Positions 38,126 to 50,385 of a stretch of 64,000 nucleotides of DNA are shown here, piece by piece. Source of the DNA: Gammaproteobacteria bacterium (lineage in GTDB: Bacteria; Pseudomonadota; Gammaproteobacteria; Burkholderiales; Rhodocyclaceae); contig JAHJEO010000027.1 in NCBI GenBank assembly GCA_018825305.1, positions 62,001 to 126,000 on the forward strand, read 5' to 3'. Positions within the stretch are counted from its first letter, which is position 1, and the number at the start of each line of letters is the position of its first letter. A program made the translations under genes and the position numbers. Under the pieces are notes generated by a model that searched no databases, was not told the DNA's origin, and was given only the letters and a program-made list of their open reading frames with translations.

Positions 38126-38141
38126 TGCATCACCTTGGTGC
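38126..38141 (-). promoter_or_regulatory. NtrC-like enhancer site
   Basis: TGCATCA-CCT-TGGTGC fits the NtrC consensus TGCACCA-N3-TGGTGCA in 13 of 14 defined bases visible. A weaker second site, GCACCA-ACACA-GTGC, adjoins at 38114-38128. Both lie about 110-120 bases upstream of the sigma-54 promoter, a normal enhancer distance. Confidence 0.7.
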
Positions 38142-38190
38142 GGTCAATCGCCATGCTAGACTTTGCCGACGTCATTGCCGAAGAACCGCC

Positions 38191-38433
38191 ATGCTCGATC
38201 CCAAAGCCCTCGAAGAATTCAGCGCCAAGTTCTCGGCCCTGATCAAAGCCACGCCGGCCGGCGACGTCGAGAAGAACGTCAAGGCATTTGTCGCCAGCGG
38301 CCTTTCCCGCCTTAACCTCGTGACCCGCGAAGAGTTCGACGTGCAGCGCGAAGTGCTGGCCGAGGCGCGCCGCAAGCTCACCACGCTGGAAGCACGGGTG
38401 GCCGAGCTCGAAGCTCGTCCCGCCGGCCGGTAA
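38191..38433 (+). CDS. ubiK: Ubiquinone biosynthesis accessory factor UbiK
   Basis: Protein of 80 residues (YqiC/BMFP family) with a C-terminal coiled coil (LAEARRKLTTLEARVAELEAR) after VTREEFDVQREVL, the family signature. UbiK helps the UbiJ lipid-binding complex in late ubiquinone synthesis. The ATG at 38191 is the only start giving the family N-terminus. The gene is divergent from the nitrogen operon and eight bases before comM. Confidence 0.88.
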   Translation: MLDPKALEEFSAKFSALIKATPAGDVEKNVKAFVASGLSRLNLVTREEFDVQREVLAEARRKLTTLEARVAELEARPAGR

Positions 38434-38440
38434 CGCGCCC

Positions 38441-39934
38441 ATGGCACTGGCCGTGCTGAGGAGCCGCGGGCTCGCCGGCATGGCGGCGCCGGAAGTCACG
38501 GTCGAAGTCCACCTCGCCGCCGGGCTGCCCGCATTCACCCTGGTCGGCTTGCCCGACACCGAAGTCAAGGAAGCGCGCGACCGCGTCCGCGCCGCGATCC
38601 AGAACGCGCACTTCGAATTCCCGGCGCGGCGCATCACCGTCAATCTCGCCCCGGCCGACCTGCCCAAGGAATCCGGCCGCTTCGACCTGCCGATCGCGCT
38701 CGGCATCCTCATCGCCTCGGGCCAGATCAAGGCCGCCGATCCCGCCATGCTCGACCGCCACGAGTTCGCCGGGGAACTCTCGCTCTCCGGCGAACTGCGG
38801 CCGATTCGCGGCACACTGGCGATGTGCGTCGCCGCTATCGGTGGGGGCCGCAGTTTCGTGCTGCCGAAGGACTCTGCCGCCGAAGCCGCGCTGATCGACG
38901 GGCTGGCCGTGCTGCCGGCCGGCTCGCTGCTGGAAGTCTGCGCGCACCTCGCCGGACAGGCGCCGCTGGCGCCAGCCGCCGTGCCGCCAGCGCCGACTTT
39001 TTCCAGCTACCCCGACCTCTCCGACGTGAAGGGCCAGGCCCAGGCCAAGCGTGCGCTGGAGGTCGCGGCGGCCGGCGGCCATTCGCTGCTGATGAGCGGC
39101 CCGCCGGGCAGCGGCAAGTCGATGCTGGCAAGCCGCCTGCCCGGCATCCTGCCGCAAATGACCCACGACGAAGCACTGGCGAGCGCAGCAGTGCAGTCGC
39201 TGGCCGGCGTCTTCGACACCTCGCGCTGGTCGCAAAGACCGTATCGCTCACCGCACCACTCAGCCTCCGCCCCAGCGCTGGTCGGCGGCGGCGGCGTACC
39301 GCGCCCCGGCGAGATCTCGCTGGCGCATCACGGCGTTCTGTTCCTCGACGAACTGCCCGAGTTCCAGCGCAGCGTGCTGGAAGCACTGCGCGAGCCGCTC
39401 GAATCCGGCCACATCCATGTCGCCCGCGCTGCGCGGCGCGCCGAATTTCCGGCACGCTTCCAGCTTGTTGCCGCCATGAACCCCTGCCCCTGCGGCCACC
39501 TGGGCGAAAGCCGCTGTCGCTGCACGCCGGACCAGGTGACGAAATATCGCGGCAAGCTCTCGGGGCCCTTCCTCGACCGCATCGACCTGATGATCGAAGT
39601 GCCGGCCGTTGCCGAAGCGGAACTGGCAACGCGCGGCGACGGCGAGGCGTCGGCCAGCGTCCGCGCCCGCGTCGAGGCGGCAAGGCAGCGCCAGCTATCG
39701 CGCCAGGCGAAACCCAACGCCCTGCTCGCGCCCGACGAGATCGACCGTTACTGCCTGCCCGACTGCAGCGGCGCGCAATTGCTGAAACAGGCCATGACGC
39801 AACTACGCTTGTCGGCGCGCGCCTACCATCGCGTGCTCAAGGTCGCCCGCAGCATCGCGGATCTGGCCGGCGCGGAAAACATCCAGGGCGCACACGTCGC
39901 CGAGGCAATCCACTACCGCAGGGGCCTGGGCTGA
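38441..39934 (+). CDS. comM: ComM/YifB-type AAA+ ATPase (Mg-chelatase-like)
   Basis: Protein of 497 residues. ComM is a branch-migration helicase that promotes integration of transforming DNA. The N-terminal Lon-like domain (VEVHLAAGLPAFTLVGLPDTEVKEARDRV, split across strands) precedes the AAA+ module with Walker A GPPGSGKSM, Walker B LFLDELPEF and the C-terminal RAYHRVLKVARSIADLAG. A perfect copy of the dispersed word lies in the linker before the AAA+ domain (VPPAPTFSS). Confidence 0.93.
   Translation: MALAVLRSRGLAGMAAPEVTVEVHLAAGLPAFTLVGLPDTEVKEARDRVRAAIQNAHFEFPARRITVNLAPADLPKESGRFDLPIALGILIASGQIKAADPAMLDRHEFAGELSLSGELRPIRGTLAMCVAAIGGGRSFVLPKDSAAEAALIDGLAVLPAGSLLEVCAHLAGQAPLAPAAVPPAPTFSSYPDLSDVKGQAQAKRALEVAAAGGHSLLMSGPPGSGKSMLASRLPGILPQMTHDEALASAAVQSLAGVFDTSRWSQRPYRSPHHSASAPALVGGGGVPRPGEISLAHHGVLFLDELPEFQRSVLEALREPLESGHIHVARAARRAEFPARFQLVAAMNPCPCGHLGESRCRCTPDQVTKYRGKLSGPFLDRIDLMIEVPAVAEAELATRGDGEASASVRARVEAARQRQLSRQAKPNALLAPDEIDRYCLPDCSGAQLLKQAMTQLRLSARAYHRVLKVARSIADLAGAENIQGAHVAEAIHYRRGLG
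38981..39003 (-). repeat. Dispersed word, copy 10 (inside comM)
   Basis: Plus strand GTGCCGCCAGCGCCGAC then TTTTTC, identical to copy 11. It is translated in frame as VPPAPTF in the linker between the two ComM domains. Confidence 0.8.
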
Positions 39935-39935
39935 A

Positions 39936-41315
39936 CTAAGCCGCCTGCCTGCAATAGGACTCGCGCGCGAAAACCAGCGCCACCACCACTACGGCGATGG
40001 TGGCGAAGAGCAGCGAGAACCCAATCTGGTAGGCAGCGGCATCGTAAATCCGCGCGCCGCCGACCATGGCGCCGCTCCAGTTGCGGTCGAGCAGCCAGCC
40101 CACGCCGGGCTGCAGCAGCATGCCGCCCATCAGCGGCCCCATGTTGGCCACGCCCGTGGCCGTGCCCATCAGGCGCAGCGGCACCGACTCCTTGGCCCAG
40201 GCGAAGCCGACGATGATGTTGCCCGAGGCGAAGCCGGTGATCGCCAGCACCACGACCATCAGCCACAGCGGCAGCGGCAGGTAGATCACCGCGGCCCAGC
40301 CGAACAGCGCCACCAGCGCGGTGACGATGTAGATCGGCTTGCGCTGGCCCAAGCGGGTGGACCAGGCGCCGAGCAGCGGCCCGCCGACACCCCACGCCAC
40401 CAGCATGATGGACGTAATTGCGGCGGCGCTGCGCGGATCGAGGCCATGCACCTGGCGCAGCCAGGGCACGCCCCAGAGGCCGGCGAATGCCAGCACCGCG
40501 CCCGAAATCCCCACCGGCACCAGCGCCAGCAGCCAGATGTTGCGGTAAGACAGCACCTCGGCCAGGCTGGCGAGGATCGGCGCGTGCTGGCGCGGCCCGT
40601 CGCCGTGGCCGGGGAAGTGGCTGGCGTAGCCGCGCTCGGTCGGATCGTCGCGCAGGAACAGCGCGATGGCGACGGCGAGCAGCGCGGTCAGCACCGCAAA
40701 CACCGCCATCACGTTGCGCCAGCCGAAAGCGTCGATCAACAGCCGCAGCGGCACACCCGCACCGACGCCGCCGATCAGTCCCATCATCAACAGCAGGCCC
40801 GAAACCAGCGCGAACTGGCGCGGCGCGACCCAGTGCGAGGACAGCTTGAGCACCGAGACGAAGCCGACTGCCACCGAGGCGCCCACCAGCAGCCGCCCGG
40901 CGCTGGCCCAGCCCAGGCTCGGCGAAAGCGCGAACAGCAGGCCGCCCAGCGCCGCCACGGCAGCGCCGCTGGTCAGCAGCTTGCGCGGGCCCCAGCGATC
41001 GGCCAGCAAGCCGGTGGGAATCTGCATGGCGACATAGGCGTAGAAATAGAAGGCCGAAAGATTGCCCAGCGCCGCGCCGCCGATGGCGAAATCCGCCATC
41101 AACTGGTCGGTCATCACCGCCGGCGAGACGCGCTGGAAAAAGGCCACTAGATAGAGCAGCGAACCCAGGCCCCAGATGGACCAGGCGAGCAGAGCGGGTG
41201 GAGGCAACACCCGCCCCCCCGTCCCACTCACGTGGGCTGACGGGTGTTCGCCGCTACGCGACTGCGGTTCCGTGGATACACCCGCCCTGGGGCTGCCCGG
41301 CGGCGGGTGCGTCAT
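39936..41315 (-). CDS. Major facilitator superfamily permease
   Basis: Inner-membrane transporter of 459 residues with 12 predicted helices from about residue 45. Helix 1 begins LLAWSIWGLGSLLYLVAFFQR and the loop 2-3 motif is LADRWGPRKLL. The ATG at 41315 overlaps the upstream stop as ATGA. The first 40 residues (THPPPGSPRAGVSTEPQSRS..) are not membrane-like and are encoded by hairpin-forming DNA, suggesting an N-terminal extension created by a repeat. Substrate unknown; sugar-acid or nitrate-type relatives are possible. Confidence 0.85.
   Translation of the reverse strand: MTHPPPGSPRAGVSTEPQSRSGEHPSAHVSGTGGRVLPPPALLAWSIWGLGSLLYLVAFFQRVSPAVMTDQLMADFAIGGAALGNLSAFYFYAYVAMQIPTGLLADRWGPRKLLTSGAAVAALGGLLFALSPSLGWASAGRLLVGASVAVGFVSVLKLSSHWVAPRQFALVSGLLLMMGLIGGVGAGVPLRLLIDAFGWRNVMAVFAVLTALLAVAIALFLRDDPTERGYASHFPGHGDGPRQHAPILASLAEVLSYRNIWLLALVPVGISGAVLAFAGLWGVPWLRQVHGLDPRSAAAITSIMLVAWGVGGPLLGAWSTRLGQRKPIYIVTALVALFGWAAVIYLPLPLWLMVVVLAITGFASGNIIVGFAWAKESVPLRLMGTATGVANMGPLMGGMLLQPGVGWLLDRNWSGAMVGGARIYDAAAYQIGFSLLFATIAVVVVALVFARESYCRQAA
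41194..41284. repeat. Hairpin-rich insert at the 5' end of the MFS gene
   Basis: Two inverted repeats: GCGGGTG/CACCCGC (41194-41200, 41208-41214) and CGGGTGT/ACACCCG (41241-41247, 41278-41284), the latter enclosing GCCGC..GCGGT. They code for the atypical N-terminal 40 residues of the permease. Confidence 0.5.
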
Positions 41316-41869
41316 GCCGCGAACCGCCCCGCCCACCACAGGCGCGCGCGCAAGCCGGGCTCGGTGGCGTAGCCGACCAGCTGGAAGCGGATGATGCCGC
41401 GACCATCGATGATGAAGTGGGTGGGCACGCCGCGCACCTTCCAGTCCGATGCCAGCTCACCCTCGGCATCGACCACGGCCGGGAAATCGAGGCCGCGCTG
41501 CTTCAGGTGCTTGGCCACCGCCGCCGCGTCACCCGACTGCATGGCGACGGTCAGGGTCGGCCAGTCGCTCGCCACGGCTGCGATGTTGCCCTCTTCCGCC
41601 TTGCACACCGGGCACCACGTCGCCCAGAAGGCCACCAGCACCGGCTTGCCGTTGGCGGCCTTGAGCGCCTCGGCGAGCGAGGTGGCACTGCCGTCGGCGA
41701 GCACGCCGACCAGCGCCGGCGCCGGCCCCGCCGGCAGGCCGCGCGCCTGCCACAGCTGCACGGCGACGACGATGGCAATGATGAGCAGGACTTCGAGCAT
41801 CCAGCGTTTCCAGCGGGCAGGGTCGCGCAGGGCGGCGCGGATTCGGGAGATCAAGGGCGGGCGTGACAT
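41312..41869 (-). CDS. Membrane-anchored thioredoxin-like protein (TlpA/ScsD type)
   Basis: Protein of 185 residues with one N-terminal helix (WMLEVLLIIAIVVAVQLW) and a periplasmic thioredoxin fold. The redox site is FWATWCPVCKAEEG and the cis-Pro loop VRGVPTHFI. The CPVC pair suggests a disulfide reductase or oxidoreductase. I chose the ATG at 41869 (MSRPPLISR); an ATG nine codons upstream is possible. Coupled to the MFS gene by overlap. Confidence 0.85.
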   Translation of the reverse strand: MSRPPLISRIRAALRDPARWKRWMLEVLLIIAIVVAVQLWQARGLPAGPAPALVGVLADGSATSLAEALKAANGKPVLVAFWATWCPVCKAEEGNIAAVASDWPTLTVAMQSGDAAAVAKHLKQRGLDFPAVVDAEGELASDWKVRGVPTHFIIDGRGIIRFQLVGYATEPGLRARLWWAGRFAA

Positions 41870-41904
41870 ATGCGTGCATGGTAGCCGATGCACCACTCGC
41901 CGCC

Positions 41905-41927
41905 GTGCCGCCAGCGCCGACTTTTTC
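41905..41927 (-). repeat. Dispersed word, copy 11 (intergenic)
   Basis: Plus strand GTGCCGCCAGCGCCGAC then TTTTTC, matching copy 10 exactly. It lies between the thioredoxin-like gene and the rhodanese gene, in non-coding DNA. Confidence 0.8.
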
Positions 41928-41965
41928 GCCGATCGTGTCGTCCGCTGCGCGGGTGGATTTCTACC

Positions 41966-42358
41966 CTAGCACTGCTCCCATTCCAGCCCCTCGAAACGCC
42001 AGCCATTGATGGAGCCGCGATGGTGGTTGTCGTCGAGTTCGCCCTCGAAGCCGTGCAGCACGTTATAGACGCGGGTAAAGCCGGCGGTCTCCAGCGCATT
42101 GCCGGCATCGACCGAGCGGTTGCCGCTGCGGCAGATCAGCACCACCGGGCGGTCATGGACATGGCCGGCGAACTTCTTCACCTCGCCGACGAAGTGCGGA
42201 TTGACGTCCCAATCCGGGCCGTCGTTCCACGACACATGCAGCGCGCCGGCGGGATGACCGACGAAGAGGAACTCCATTTCGCTGCGGCAGTCGATGAACA
42301 GCGCCTTAGGATTTTTTTCGAGGAATTCGGCGGTCTCTTTTGGAGTCAGGTGTTCCAT
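41966..42358 (-). CDS. Rhodanese-like sulfurtransferase
   Basis: Single-domain rhodanese of 130 residues. The active-site loop is LICRSGNRS with the persulfide-forming Cys; FIDCRSEMEFLFVGHPAGALHV is the CH2A-type N-terminal block. AAGGAG precedes the ATG at 42358, so I rejected the longer start at 42424. Physiological acceptor unknown. It diverges from the BamE-like gene. Confidence 0.88.
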   Translation of the reverse strand: MEHLTPKETAEFLEKNPKALFIDCRSEMEFLFVGHPAGALHVSWNDGPDWDVNPHFVGEVKKFAGHVHDRPVVLICRSGNRSVDAGNALETAGFTRVYNVLHGFEGELDDNHHRGSINGWRFEGLEWEQC

Positions 42359-42429
42359 GGTGTCGCTCCTTCGTGGGGGAAGCGATATTATAGAAGTGGC
42401 TCGCACCAAAATATATAGCGCCATTAATA

Positions 42430-42870
42430 ATGCTTATTTCTAACCTGTTTTCTTCGGTGGCCGCCCTGAAACCCGGGATCGGTGGCGACGAAATCCGCAG
42501 TCGCTTCGGCCCGCCAGCCAGCGAATGGCATAACGAGGACGGCACGGTCACCTGGGAATATCCGCAGGGTCCCGAGGGCCTGCAATGCCACATGCTGACC
42601 CTCAATGCCGTGCGCGTGCTGACGCGCGTCGAGCAGGTCCTGGCAGAACCCTACTTCGCCCGCATCGAGAAGGGCTGGACCCACGACCGGGTGCGGCGCC
42701 TGCTCGGGCGACCGCGCACTGCGGTGTTCTTTCCGCTCAAGCGCGAGGAGGTGTGGGACTGGCGCATCGAGTCGAGCCATCCCGGCACGCAGGTGCTGTT
42801 CAACGTTCATTTCGACGAAGCTGGTGCCGTCACCGGCACCAGCCGCTCCGAGCAAAGCCCCGGCGGCTAG
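42430..42870 (+). CDS. BamE/SmpA-like domain protein
   Basis: Protein of 146 residues with two repeats of a BamE-like pattern ([50 protein letters not shown] split by strands). BamE-like domains occur in envelope lipoproteins, but here there is no lipobox or clear signal peptide, so its location is uncertain. The gene ends at an inverted repeat before metH. Confidence 0.65.
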   Translation: MLISNLFSSVAALKPGIGGDEIRSRFGPPASEWHNEDGTVTWEYPQGPEGLQCHMLTLNAVRVLTRVEQVLAEPYFARIEKGWTHDRVRRLLGRPRTAVFFPLKREEVWDWRIESSHPGTQVLFNVHFDEAGAVTGTSRSEQSPGG

Positions 42871-42882
42871 AGCCCGGAAGGG

Positions 42883-42906
42883 TTGGCGTGATAAAATTCA
42901 CGCCAA
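42883..42906. promoter_or_regulatory. Inverted repeat in front of metH
   Basis: TTGGCGTGA and TCACGCCAA are perfect 9-bp complements around TAAAAT. The centre could be a -10 element, making the palindrome an operator over the metH promoter. With no T-run it is a poor terminator. It lies about 26 bases before the metH ATG. Confidence 0.5.
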
Positions 42907-42931
42907 TTCAATACCTTCCAGCACTTTCCCT

Positions 42932-46669
<3,738 letters not shown>

Positions 46670-46715
46670 AGTTCTATAAACCAATAATGACCATCCTTCC
46701 CCAAGGAGAATTGCA

Positions 46716-47186
46716 ATGACCAACGAGACGCAGGAAAACGACGGCCGCCTCTCCTTCATGGAAGCCGTGGCCTATGTCATGCAGCGCAAGAAGCCGGTGT
46801 TCGCCGCCATGCCCGTGTTCGGCGACCGCAGCGACGACGAGAACCAGACCGCCGAAGGCGCCAAGGTCTTCATCATCGAACCGGACGGCGAGGGCGACTG
46901 GCAGATGCGCTTCATCTCCGGCCCCTTCTTCTCGGCCGCCTACGCCGCCAATGAGGTGATGCCTCCCGAGGACGTGCCGGCAAGCACGCGCGACCTGCGC
47001 TACATGCCGACACACGTCGAGGAAGACTGGTTCACCGACCAGATCCAGATCCTGATACAGAAACTGGTGCAAGGCGCCAACATCGACGCGCAGATGCCGG
47101 ACTACCAGAAGGTCCCGGCCAAGGGCGCCGGCCCCGAGGCGGTATTTCCCGTCTCCTTCGTCGGTCGCGACGGAGCCGAGCACTGA
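46716..47186 (+). CDS. Hypothetical acidic protein
   Basis: Protein of 156 residues, acidic, with no signal or membrane segment. Visible blocks: FMEAVAYVMQRKKPVFAAMPVFGDRSDDE and HVEEDWFTDQIQILIQKLVQG. A strong AAGGAG precedes the ATG. I do not recognise the family. It follows metH by 46 bases and could be co-transcribed. Confidence 0.7.
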   Translation: MTNETQENDGRLSFMEAVAYVMQRKKPVFAAMPVFGDRSDDENQTAEGAKVFIIEPDGEGDWQMRFISGPFFSAAYAANEVMPPEDVPASTRDLRYMPTHVEEDWFTDQIQILIQKLVQGANIDAQMPDYQKVPAKGAGPEAVFPVSFVGRDGAEH

Positions 47187-47243
47187 CCGTCAGGGCGCCC
47201 GGGAGGCGATGCTAGAATCATCGGCATCACTCAGGAGCGCCCG

Positions 47244-47819
47244 ATGAGCCAGGATTCACCGCCGCGCGGCTCGCTAGCCGCAACCCCCGACCTCGGCTGG
47301 AGCCAGGTGCGCGAGACCGTACTGATGCTGGAACTCGCCGCCGGCCAGGTCGATGCCGCGATGCGCGATTCCAACAGTTCGGTCGAGGTGCTCACCGATA
47401 CTTTCACCGCGCTGGCCGAGACGCTGGGCCAGATCGAGGCCGCCGTTGACACCCTGCCCGACACCGTCGGCAATGGCATGGTCAAGTCCGAAATTCAGGA
47501 CAACACCCGCCTCGTCACCCAGAAGGTGCATCAGGCCATCATCGCTTTCCAGTTCTACGACAAGCTGGTGCAACGGCTCGACCATGTCTGCCATTGCCTC
47601 GGCGGCCTTTCCGGACTGGTCGGCGACAAGGGCCGGCTCTACAACCCGGGCGAATGGGTCGGACTGCAGGAACGGATCAAGTCCAAATACACCATGCGCG
47701 AAGAACACGAGATGTTCGCCGCCGTCCTCGCCGGCATGCCCGTGGCCGAGGCCATCGAGCAGTTCATGGTGAAGCGCGGGCAGGCGACCGCCCAGGGCGG
47801 GGATATCGAGTTGTTTTGA
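47244..47819 (+). CDS. Hypothetical helical protein, possibly chemotaxis-related
   Basis: Protein of 191 residues, mostly helical. The central segment QAIIAFQFYDKLVQRLDHVCHCL resembles helices of chemotaxis-associated proteins that carry an FQ-D-QRL-H pattern, such as CheZ-like proteins, but the CheZ signature is not present. No chemotaxis gene adjoins it. Function not assigned. Confidence 0.6.
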   Translation: MSQDSPPRGSLAATPDLGWSQVRETVLMLELAAGQVDAAMRDSNSSVEVLTDTFTALAETLGQIEAAVDTLPDTVGNGMVKSEIQDNTRLVTQKVHQAIIAFQFYDKLVQRLDHVCHCLGGLSGLVGDKGRLYNPGEWVGLQERIKSKYTMREEHEMFAAVLAGMPVAEAIEQFMVKRGQATAQGGDIELF

Positions 47820-47840
47820 CCCGGGCCGGACGAACCGCGC

Positions 47841-48164
47841 TCAGAAACCGGCAACACCCCACAGCACCGGTTTTTCGCGGGCCAGCGAACGCTCCAGCAG
47901 TTCCACCAGTGGTATGGCCCGCTGGGCCAGGCTGACGCGAGCGGCAAGAAAACCTTCCTCACCCTCTTCGTTGTGCGTTTGCGCGACCGCCTTGGCGCGG
48001 TCCTCGGCGATGGCCGCCTTGAGGCGCGCGATGCATTCCGGCATCTGCTCGACGGTAACCACGCCGCGTTGCGTGTGCTCCTTGCCCATGAGGTCCATCA
48101 TGCGATGTGCAACCTCGTCGAACATCATGACGTCGCCCGCGGCATCCGATTGGAACGTGATCAC
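47841..48164 (-). CDS. DUF1840 family protein
   Basis: Protein of 107 residues with the family's opening MITFQSDAAGDVMMFDEVAHRMM and its late LAQRAIPLVELLERS block. The family is common in betaproteobacteria and uncharacterised. Its ATG overlaps the stop of the alpha/beta hydrolase gene, so the two are coupled. Confidence 0.85.
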   Translation of the reverse strand: MITFQSDAAGDVMMFDEVAHRMMDLMGKEHTQRGVVTVEQMPECIARLKAAIAEDRAKAVAQTHNEEGEEGFLAARVSLAQRAIPLVELLERSLAREKPVLWGVAGF

Positions 48165-48967
48165 GGGATTCCCCTTTCAAGGAGCCAGTCGAGGATGTGC
48201 TGCGCCGGCTTCTGCCAGTCGCGCTCGAGCATCAGGCCGTGGCCCATGCCGGGGAAGATCGTCGCCGGCAGGCCATAGGTGCGGCCCGTCATCTCGACCA
48301 GCGACGCCGGGATCAGGTGATCGCGCTCAGCGCCCTGGATCAACAGCCGCGAGGCATCGATCCGCGACGGGTGGGGCAGGTTGAACAGGCTCATGTCCCA
48401 GATCGCGCGGTGCGATTCCGGCTGCGACCAGCGATAGAAACGGGCAAGGTCATCCACCGCCACCGGCTGTGCGAACAGCGCCTCGCGCAACGTGTCGAGC
48501 GCCACTTCGCCGCCATTCATCAGGCGATTGAGGTCGGTGATCAGGCCGGGGTGCGAAAACAGCATGCCGAAGGCGGCCGCCATCAGACCCTGCGGTGGCA
48601 CCGCGCAGGTCAGCACAGCCCCGGGAAACGCCCGCTGCTCCAGCACCTTCTGCACCACGAAGCCACCCATGGAGTGGCCGATCAGCACCGGCGACGACGA
48701 CAGCCCTTCGCAGACTTCGAGCACGTCGGCGACATAGTCGGCAATGGACAGGCTGTCGAGGTGCTCGCGCCCGCGAGAACGGCCATGCCCCGACAGGCTT
48801 ACGGCATGGGCGGCATAGCCGGCCTCGGCGAAGAAGGGGAGGAAATGCTCGTCCCAGCACCAGGCGCCGGTAAAGGCGCCATGCACGAATAACAACGGGG
48901 TGCTGCGGCTTGCTGTGGTGGGGACTCGCGACAGGACTTCAAGCGTGGCGAGGCGGGAAGCGTTCAT
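48161..48967 (-). CDS. Alpha/beta hydrolase
   Basis: Cytoplasmic hydrolase of 268 residues. FVHGAFTGAWCWDEHFLPFF holds the oxyanion-hole region, VLIGHSMGGFVVQ the nucleophile Ser, and MGHGLMLERDW the catalytic His. No signal peptide. It is the first gene of a two-gene minus-strand unit with DUF1840. Substrate unknown; lysophospholipase-like or esterase activity is possible. Confidence 0.85.
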   Translation of the reverse strand: MNASRLATLEVLSRVPTTASRSTPLLFVHGAFTGAWCWDEHFLPFFAEAGYAAHAVSLSGHGRSRGREHLDSLSIADYVADVLEVCEGLSSSPVLIGHSMGGFVVQKVLEQRAFPGAVLTCAVPPQGLMAAAFGMLFSHPGLITDLNRLMNGGEVALDTLREALFAQPVAVDDLARFYRWSQPESHRAIWDMSLFNLPHPSRIDASRLLIQGAERDHLIPASLVEMTGRTYGLPATIFPGMGHGLMLERDWQKPAQHILDWLLERGIP

Positions 48968-48978
48968 AATGGCATTCT

Positions 48979-49176
48979 ATGCTGAAGTGGATATTCACCC
49001 TCTGCCTTGTCGTGCTCGTCATCGGCGTGCTGCAACCGCGACTCGCCGCATGGCTCAAGCTGGGACGGCTGCCGGGCGACCTGCATTTCCGCCTGCGCGG
49101 CCGCGAATATCTGCTGCCCTTTGCCTCGGTGATCCTGCTGTCGCTGCTTGCCTCAGTCCTGATGCGGCTGCTGTAG
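48979..49176 (+). CDS. DUF2905 small membrane protein
   Basis: Protein of 65 residues with two hydrophobic helices separated by the family motif [26 protein letters not shown]2905 proteins are small inner-membrane proteins of unknown function. The 3' end overlaps the convergent cca gene by 24 bases. Confidence 0.85.
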   Translation: MLKWIFTLCLVVLVIGVLQPRLAAWLKLGRLPGDLHFRLRGREYLLPFASVILLSLLASVLMRLL

Positions 49177-50382
49177 GCCGAGGAATTTCACCGCCGCGAC
49201 GCGCGCCTCGTGGATGCGCTGCGGTATCAGCGCCGGATCGGCACAGGACTTGGCAATCGCCCCGGCGTCAACGCCACGCACGGCGGCCAGCGCCTGCCGC
49301 CAGACATTCGCTTGCGGAAAATCGCGCTCCTCGAAACCGAGCCGGCCGCGAAAGTCCGCCTCGCATGCTCCCAGCAGCAACTCGAAGCGTTCGGGCCGGC
49401 GCAGTACGTCGCAACGTTCGAGCAGCTTCACCATCGTCGCCGGCCGCAGTTGCTCCGGCTTGTAGATATCGCCATGGAACTGGGCCACCAGCAGCGCCAG
49501 GTCGCGGCAATCGGCCGGCACGCGCAGCCGCTCGCAGAGCGGGCCGAGCAGCGTGACACTGCGCGCCTCGTGGCCGGCATGGCGAGGCAGAATGTCGGGC
49601 GGCGTGTTGCCCTTGCCCAGATCATGCGTCAGCGCGGCGAAGCGCGCCGGCAACGACAGCACCAGCCGCGCCGCCATGTCGATCACCATCATCACATGCA
49701 CGCCGGTATCGATTTCGGGATGGAAGTCGGCGCGCTGCGGCACGCCCCACAGCGCATCGAGCTCCGGCATGACGCGCGCCAGCGCACCGCAGTTGCGCAG
49801 CGTTTCGAACATGCGCGATGGCGCCGCCTCCATCAGCCCCCGTGCCAATTCCTGCCAGACCCGCTCCGGCACCAGGGCATCGACCTCGCCGTTGTCCACC
49901 ATCCGGCGCATCAGTTCGACGGTTTCCGGTGCCACGCTGAAGTCGCTGAAACGCGCGGCGAAACGGGCCACGCGCAGGATGCGCACCGGGTCCTCGGCGA
50001 AGGCCGGCGACACATGGCGCAGCACCCGCGCCGCCAAATCGCGCTGCCCACCGTAGGGATCGACCAGCACGCCATCCTCACCGCGGGCGATGGCATTGAC
50101 GGTAAGGTCGCGTCGCGCCAGATCCTCCTCGAGCGTGACGCCGGCATCGGCATGAAACACGAAACCCTTGTAGCCCGGCGCCGTCTTGCGCTCGGTGCGC
50201 GCCAGCGCGTATTCCTCGTGCGTGCGCGGATGCAGGAACACCGGGAAGTCCTTGCCCACCGGTGCGAAGCCGCGCGCCAGCATGTCCTCCGGCGTCGCGC
50301 CGACGACGACCCAGTCGCGATCCTGTACCTTCAGGCCGAGCAGTTCGTCACGGACCGCGCCGCCGACGCAAAACGTTTGCAC
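49153..50382 (-). CDS. cca: Multifunctional CCA-adding tRNA nucleotidyltransferase
   Basis: Adds and repairs the CCA end of tRNAs. 409 residues. Class II nucleotidyltransferase start [13 protein letters not shown], metal-binding DRDWVVVG and the [10 protein letters not shown] block. The C-terminal HD domain ([11 protein letters not shown]) adds phosphatase/phosphodiesterase activity, as in E. coli. It lies three bases from the stop of the GIY-YIG gene upstream. Confidence 0.96.
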   Translation of the reverse strand: MQTFCVGGAVRDELLGLKVQDRDWVVVGATPEDMLARGFAPVGKDFPVFLHPRTHEEYALARTERKTAPGYKGFVFHADAGVTLEEDLARRDLTVNAIARGEDGVLVDPYGGQRDLAARVLRHVSPAFAEDPVRILRVARFAARFSDFSVAPETVELMRRMVDNGEVDALVPERVWQELARGLMEAAPSRMFETLRNCGALARVMPELDALWGVPQRADFHPEIDTGVHVMMVIDMAARLVLSLPARFAALTHDLGKGNTPPDILPRHAGHEARSVTLLGPLCERLRVPADCRDLALLVAQFHGDIYKPEQLRPATMVKLLERCDVLRRPERFELLLGACEADFRGRLGFEERDFPQANVWRQALAAVRGVDAGAIAKSCADPALIPQRIHEARVAAVKFLGLQQPHQD

Positions 50383-50385
50383 GAT

